Assembly (NCBI GenBank): GCA_016793865.1
Contig: JAEULJ010000006.1
Location: 1-64,000 of the forward strand
Source of the DNA: Altererythrobacter sp.
GTDB taxonomy: Bacteria > Pseudomonadota > Alphaproteobacteria > Sphingomonadales > Sphingomonadaceae
Length of the DNA: 64,000 bases
Direction of reading: 5' to 3'
How positions within the stretch are numbered: the first letter of the stretch is position 1; every line of letters begins with the position of its first letter. Of this stretch, positions 61,398 to 64,000 are shown piece after piece. Below the pieces are notes generated by a model. That model saw only the letters and a program-made list of their open reading frames with translations, did no database searches and was not told the DNA's origin. A program made the position numbers and the translations under genes.

Positions 61398-63436
61398 TTG
61401 CCCGGTTGCAGCCGCACCGCCGCCCCGCCGCCGGGGGCGAGCCACAGCGTCAGCGTATCGCCCTTGCGCACGGTCCGCGTGTCATAGGCGATACGGTGGC
61501 GCGCGTCGGTCTCGTAGGTCGCGCCCTCGCCGTCCTTCCAGATCGTGGCGCGATAGCTCTTGCCCGGATCGAGGAAATCGAGCTTCACCTCCACCGTGCG
61601 CGCCGTGGCATCGTTGACGCCGCCGACATACCAGTCGGGCGAGTTGCGGTCCTTGCGAGCGAAGATGGCGAAATCGCCCACCTCGCCCGCCACCAGCCTG
61701 CTCTCGGCCCAATCCGCGGGCACCGCCTTGATGAACTCCAGTTCCCGCGGATGGGCCGCCAGGCTCTCGATGAAATCGGCCGCCATCTGGATGGGCGAAT
61801 ATATCGCGAGGTAGAGCCCCAACTGCTTGGCCACCGTGCTCGCCATCGGCACGCCATTTCCGCCGGTCACGCTGAGCACGCCCGGGGTGTAATCCATCGG
61901 GCCCGACAACATCCGCGTATAGACCAGCGTCGGCTCGTGGTCGGGGCCGTTGGAGAAGGGGGACCAGGCGTTGTATTCCATGCCTCGCGCGCCTTCACGA
62001 GCGACCCAGTTGGGATAGGTGCGGCGCAGGCCGGTATCTTTCACCGGCTCGTGCGGATTGACCGCGACCTTGTTTTTCGCCGCTTCCTCGACCACGCGAA
62101 GGTGGTGCTGCACCTGGCGCTGGCCATCGTGCCAGGCCATCACCTGCCCCGCGCAAGGCTGGGCGATGTCGGCGTTGCAGGAAATGATCCCGCCGGCATC
62201 GGCGACATAGCCGGTCTTCACAACATCGATCCCGAGATCGCCGTAAAGCTTCATCGCATCGGCGAGCTGGCGTTCGTAAACCTCGATATTGCCGCCGGTT
62301 TCGTGATGGCCGATCAGACGCACGCCCTTGCGCTTCGCATAGGCGGCCAGTCCCTCCAGATCCCAGTCGGGATAGGGTTTGGTGAAGCTGTAGTCGCGGC
62401 CATTGCCGAACCAGTTGCCGTCCCAGCCGTAGTTCCAGCCTTCCACCAGCACGCCGCGGAAGCCGTGCTTCGCCGCGAAGTCGATGTATTCCTTCGTCCG
62501 CGCGGTGGTTGCGCCGTGCTGCGGGCCCTGCGCCCAGCTCCATTTGCCGCTGATCATCCCCCACCAGATGCCGATGTATTTGGCCGGCTTGAACCAGCTC
62601 ACATCGCCCAGCTTGTTGGGTTCGTTGAGGTTGAGCTCCAGATCGTTCTCGACCAGCCCGGCGGCATCGGGCGCAATGCGGATCGTGCGCCAGGGGGTGT
62701 CGAACGCGCCCTTGCGAACAACCCTGGCCGCGCCGCCCGCCCCCGGGGAGAGGTGCGCGCGGAACTTCTGCCCGGTCAGCCGCTGCAGCCACATGCCCGA
62801 ATAATCGACCAGCGCCGCCTCGTGGAACGACAGATGCGTGCCATCGGCGGTGCGGATGGTCATCGGGGTATGCGCCATCGAGACCGCGTCGATCGGGGTC
62901 TGCTGATAGATCTGCTCGTAACGGTTCCAGTCGCCCGCCTGGATCCACCACGCGGTCCCGGGCGCGGCGATGGTGAATTCGGTCAGCTCCTCCGCGATCC
63001 GCGTCTCGGGCTTGGCGCGCTGGGGAAACTCTGTGCGGAAGCCGACGCCATCGTCGAACACCCGGAACCGGACCGTTACGCGCCGCGGATCGGCGCGATT
63101 CTCGACGAATGTGATGGCCAGTTCGTTATGCTTGTCCGCCACCCACTGGCGCTCGCCCCACGGCTGCTCCCATCGCGTGTCGGTCTGGGCTCGCTTCTCG
63201 CCTTCCACCTTCAGGCCTCGCCGCAGCGGATCCTCGTCGGTGAAGTTGAAGGCGATCTGGCTGCGCGCGATCAGCGGCTTCCCGACCAGGCTGACCTCGT
63301 AGAACGGGATGCCTTCGTTGTCGGCATCCACGGTCACCACGATCCGTCCGTCGGGCGATGCGACCGTGGCGGCCCAGGCCGCCGCCTGCGGCGATCCGGC
63401 GCATAGCAGCGCCGCCAGAAGCCCCGCCCGCCTCAA
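61394..63436 (-). CDS. Secreted glycoside hydrolase family 97 alpha-glucosidase
   Basis: This 680-residue enzyme has a signal peptide (about 1-22). It has an N-terminal beta-sandwich, a TIM barrel and a C-terminal sheet, as in SusB. Three Glu expected of the inverting alpha-glucosidase type are present: Glu379 (HHET), Glu463 (PHEPVK) and Glu487 (GMEYN). It acts in the periplasm on maltose or maltooligosaccharides. The start is a TTG overlapping the GH13 stop (TTGA). The halogenase-like gene overlaps its own stop. Confidence 0.92.
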   Translation of the reverse strand: MRRAGLLAALLCAGSPQAAAWAATVASPDGRIVVTVDADNEGIPFYEVSLVGKPLIARSQIAFNFTDEDPLRRGLKVEGEKRAQTDTRWEQPWGERQWVADKHNELAITFVENRADPRRVTVRFRVFDDGVGFRTEFPQRAKPETRIAEELTEFTIAAPGTAWWIQAGDWNRYEQIYQQTPIDAVSMAHTPMTIRTADGTHLSFHEAALVDYSGMWLQRLTGQKFRAHLSPGAGGAARVVRKGAFDTPWRTIRIAPDAAGLVENDLELNLNEPNKLGDVSWFKPAKYIGIWWGMISGKWSWAQGPQHGATTARTKEYIDFAAKHGFRGVLVEGWNYGWDGNWFGNGRDYSFTKPYPDWDLEGLAAYAKRKGVRLIGHHETGGNIEVYERQLADAMKLYGDLGIDVVKTGYVADAGGIISCNADIAQPCAGQVMAWHDGQRQVQHHLRVVEEAAKNKVAVNPHEPVKDTGLRRTYPNWVAREGARGMEYNAWSPFSNGPDHEPTLVYTRMLSGPMDYTPGVLSVTGGNGVPMASTVAKQLGLYLAIYSPIQMAADFIESLAAHPRELEFIKAVPADWAESRLVAGEVGDFAIFARKDRNSPDWYVGGVNDATARTVEVKLDFLDPGKSYRATIWKDGEGATYETDARHRIAYDTRTVRKGDTLTLWLAPGGGAAVRLQPGK

Positions 63437-64000
63437 AGCCGCACCACCAGCGCGGCGAAGCCCGGCAACCGCTCGGCGTTCGCACCATTGATCGCGGCAA
63501 GCACCTCGCCCGCGCCCTGACCTTCATCCAGCATCACACTCTCCTCGCCGAAATTCGCCACCACCCTGATTCGCTCGCCTTCGCCCGACCGCTCCAGCAC
63601 CAGCAGGTCGCCCGCCGCGCGGCAGGCGGCGACCGCTCCATGATGCAGCGCCGGATGGCGGTTGCGCAATGCCAGCATGGCGCGGGTATGGTTGAGCAGC
63701 GACGCCGGATCGCCTTCCTGCCGATCGACCGCGCGCGCGGCGTTCTCGGCGCCGACCGGCAGCCACGGTTCGGCCGAACCGAAGCCGGCGTCCGCGGCGT
63801 CGGCGTTCCAGGGCATCGGCGTGCGGGCACCATCGCGGCTGAGCGTCAGCGGCCAGTTAGCGATCGCTTCGGGATCGCGCAGCATCTCGAACGGGATATC
63901 GACCTGGGTCAGCCCGAGCTCCTCGCCCTGCCACAGGATGACGTTGCCCCTGAGGCAGGCCAGCAGCAGCATCTTGAGCCGGGCGAAAGGCTCGCGGTGC
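63433..64000 (-). CDS. GH13 alpha-glucosidase, C-terminal part; cut by window end
   Basis: About 188 residues of a GH13 enzyme are in the window; the gene continues beyond base 64000 on this strand. Visible are FARLKMLLLLACL-like KMLLLACLRGNVILWQGEE with the WQGEELGL segment after barrel strand 8, RDGARTPMPWN, and the C-terminal beta domain ending FAALVVRL. This is the oligo-1,6-glucosidase/alpha-glucosidase type that splits maltose or isomaltose. The coding frame is open to the window edge and the stop overlaps the GH97 start. Confidence 0.92.
   Translation of the reverse strand, partial: HREPFARLKMLLLACLRGNVILWQGEELGLTQVDIPFEMLRDPEAIANWPLTLSRDGARTPMPWNADAADAGFGSAEPWLPVGAENAARAVDRQEGDPASLLNHTRAMLALRNRHPALHHGAVAACRAAGDLLVLERSGEGERIRVVANFGEESVMLDEGQGAGEVLAAINGANAERLPGFAALVVRL

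Overview
The window is a high-GC, gene-dense stretch of a bacterial chromosome, most likely from an alphaproteobacterium of the order Sphingomonadales (sphingomonad or Erythrobacteraceae type). This rests on protein recognition rather than a database search: an FzlA-type GST-like cell-division protein, a PhbB-type reductase, a fused PBP1-like enzyme, DUF3576 and MJ0042/DUF3426 proteins, a copy of the 'CTTCGACAAGCTC' intergenic repeat typical of sphingomonads, and a GH13/GH97/halogenase-like cluster. I see no prophage, insertion sequence, CRISPR array or plasmid gene. The window reads as core chromosome with a few accessory operons.

Layout. 1-4.9 kb: the 3' end of guaA, a small GNAT, a threonine aldolase with an EamA exporter, a short-chain reductase and a secreted HExxH protein. 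4.9-12.3 kb: pepN-pgeF, the complete cytochrome bc1 operon petABC, apt, and two tRNA genes (Gly-UCC, Leu-GAG). 12.3-19 kb: an MJ0042/DUF3426 protein facing an ftsE-ftsX-ydcF-plsC operon, then hisC divergent from metX-metW. 19-22.2 kb: glutathione-dependent formaldehyde detoxification (adhC, fghA) with a VOC protein, a YbaK-type deacylase and a cupin gene that has lost its middle. 22.2-30.7 kb: two small secreted proteins, fzlA, msrB, a class A penicillin-binding protein, an SLC13 permease, galU, murA and a 73-residue protein.

30.6-35 kb: an iron operon (catecholate-type TonB receptor, PiuC hydroxylase, PepSY membrane protein, possibly a ribbon-helix-helix protein) driven by a promoter overlapped by two Fur-like palindromes. 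35-44.7 kb: a YdeI-like protein, phbB, a secreted protein, a DUF3576 lipoprotein, leuS-lptE-holA, then rnd and lptC-lptA on the other strand, and ung. 44.7-51.8 kb: gltB-gltD and a membrane protein. 52-61.4 kb: MaoC hydratase and thiolase, a DUF5996 protein, PEBP-like and CBS proteins, a 47-residue DUF2474-like membrane protein, and an operon of two acyl-CoA dehydrogenases with a serine hydrolase. 59.9 kb to the end: a translationally coupled GH13 - GH97 - tryptophan-halogenase-like operon, probably part of a starch or maltose utilisation locus that continues beyond the window.

Many genes are joined by 1-4 base stop/start overlaps, and several start codons lie only 6-8 bases after a -10-like hexamer, which suggests leaderless transcripts. 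The items I would look at first are the halogenase-like gene in the glycosidase operon, the decayed cupin, the paired dehydrogenases, the tandem Fur-like operator and the secreted metallopeptidase-like protein.
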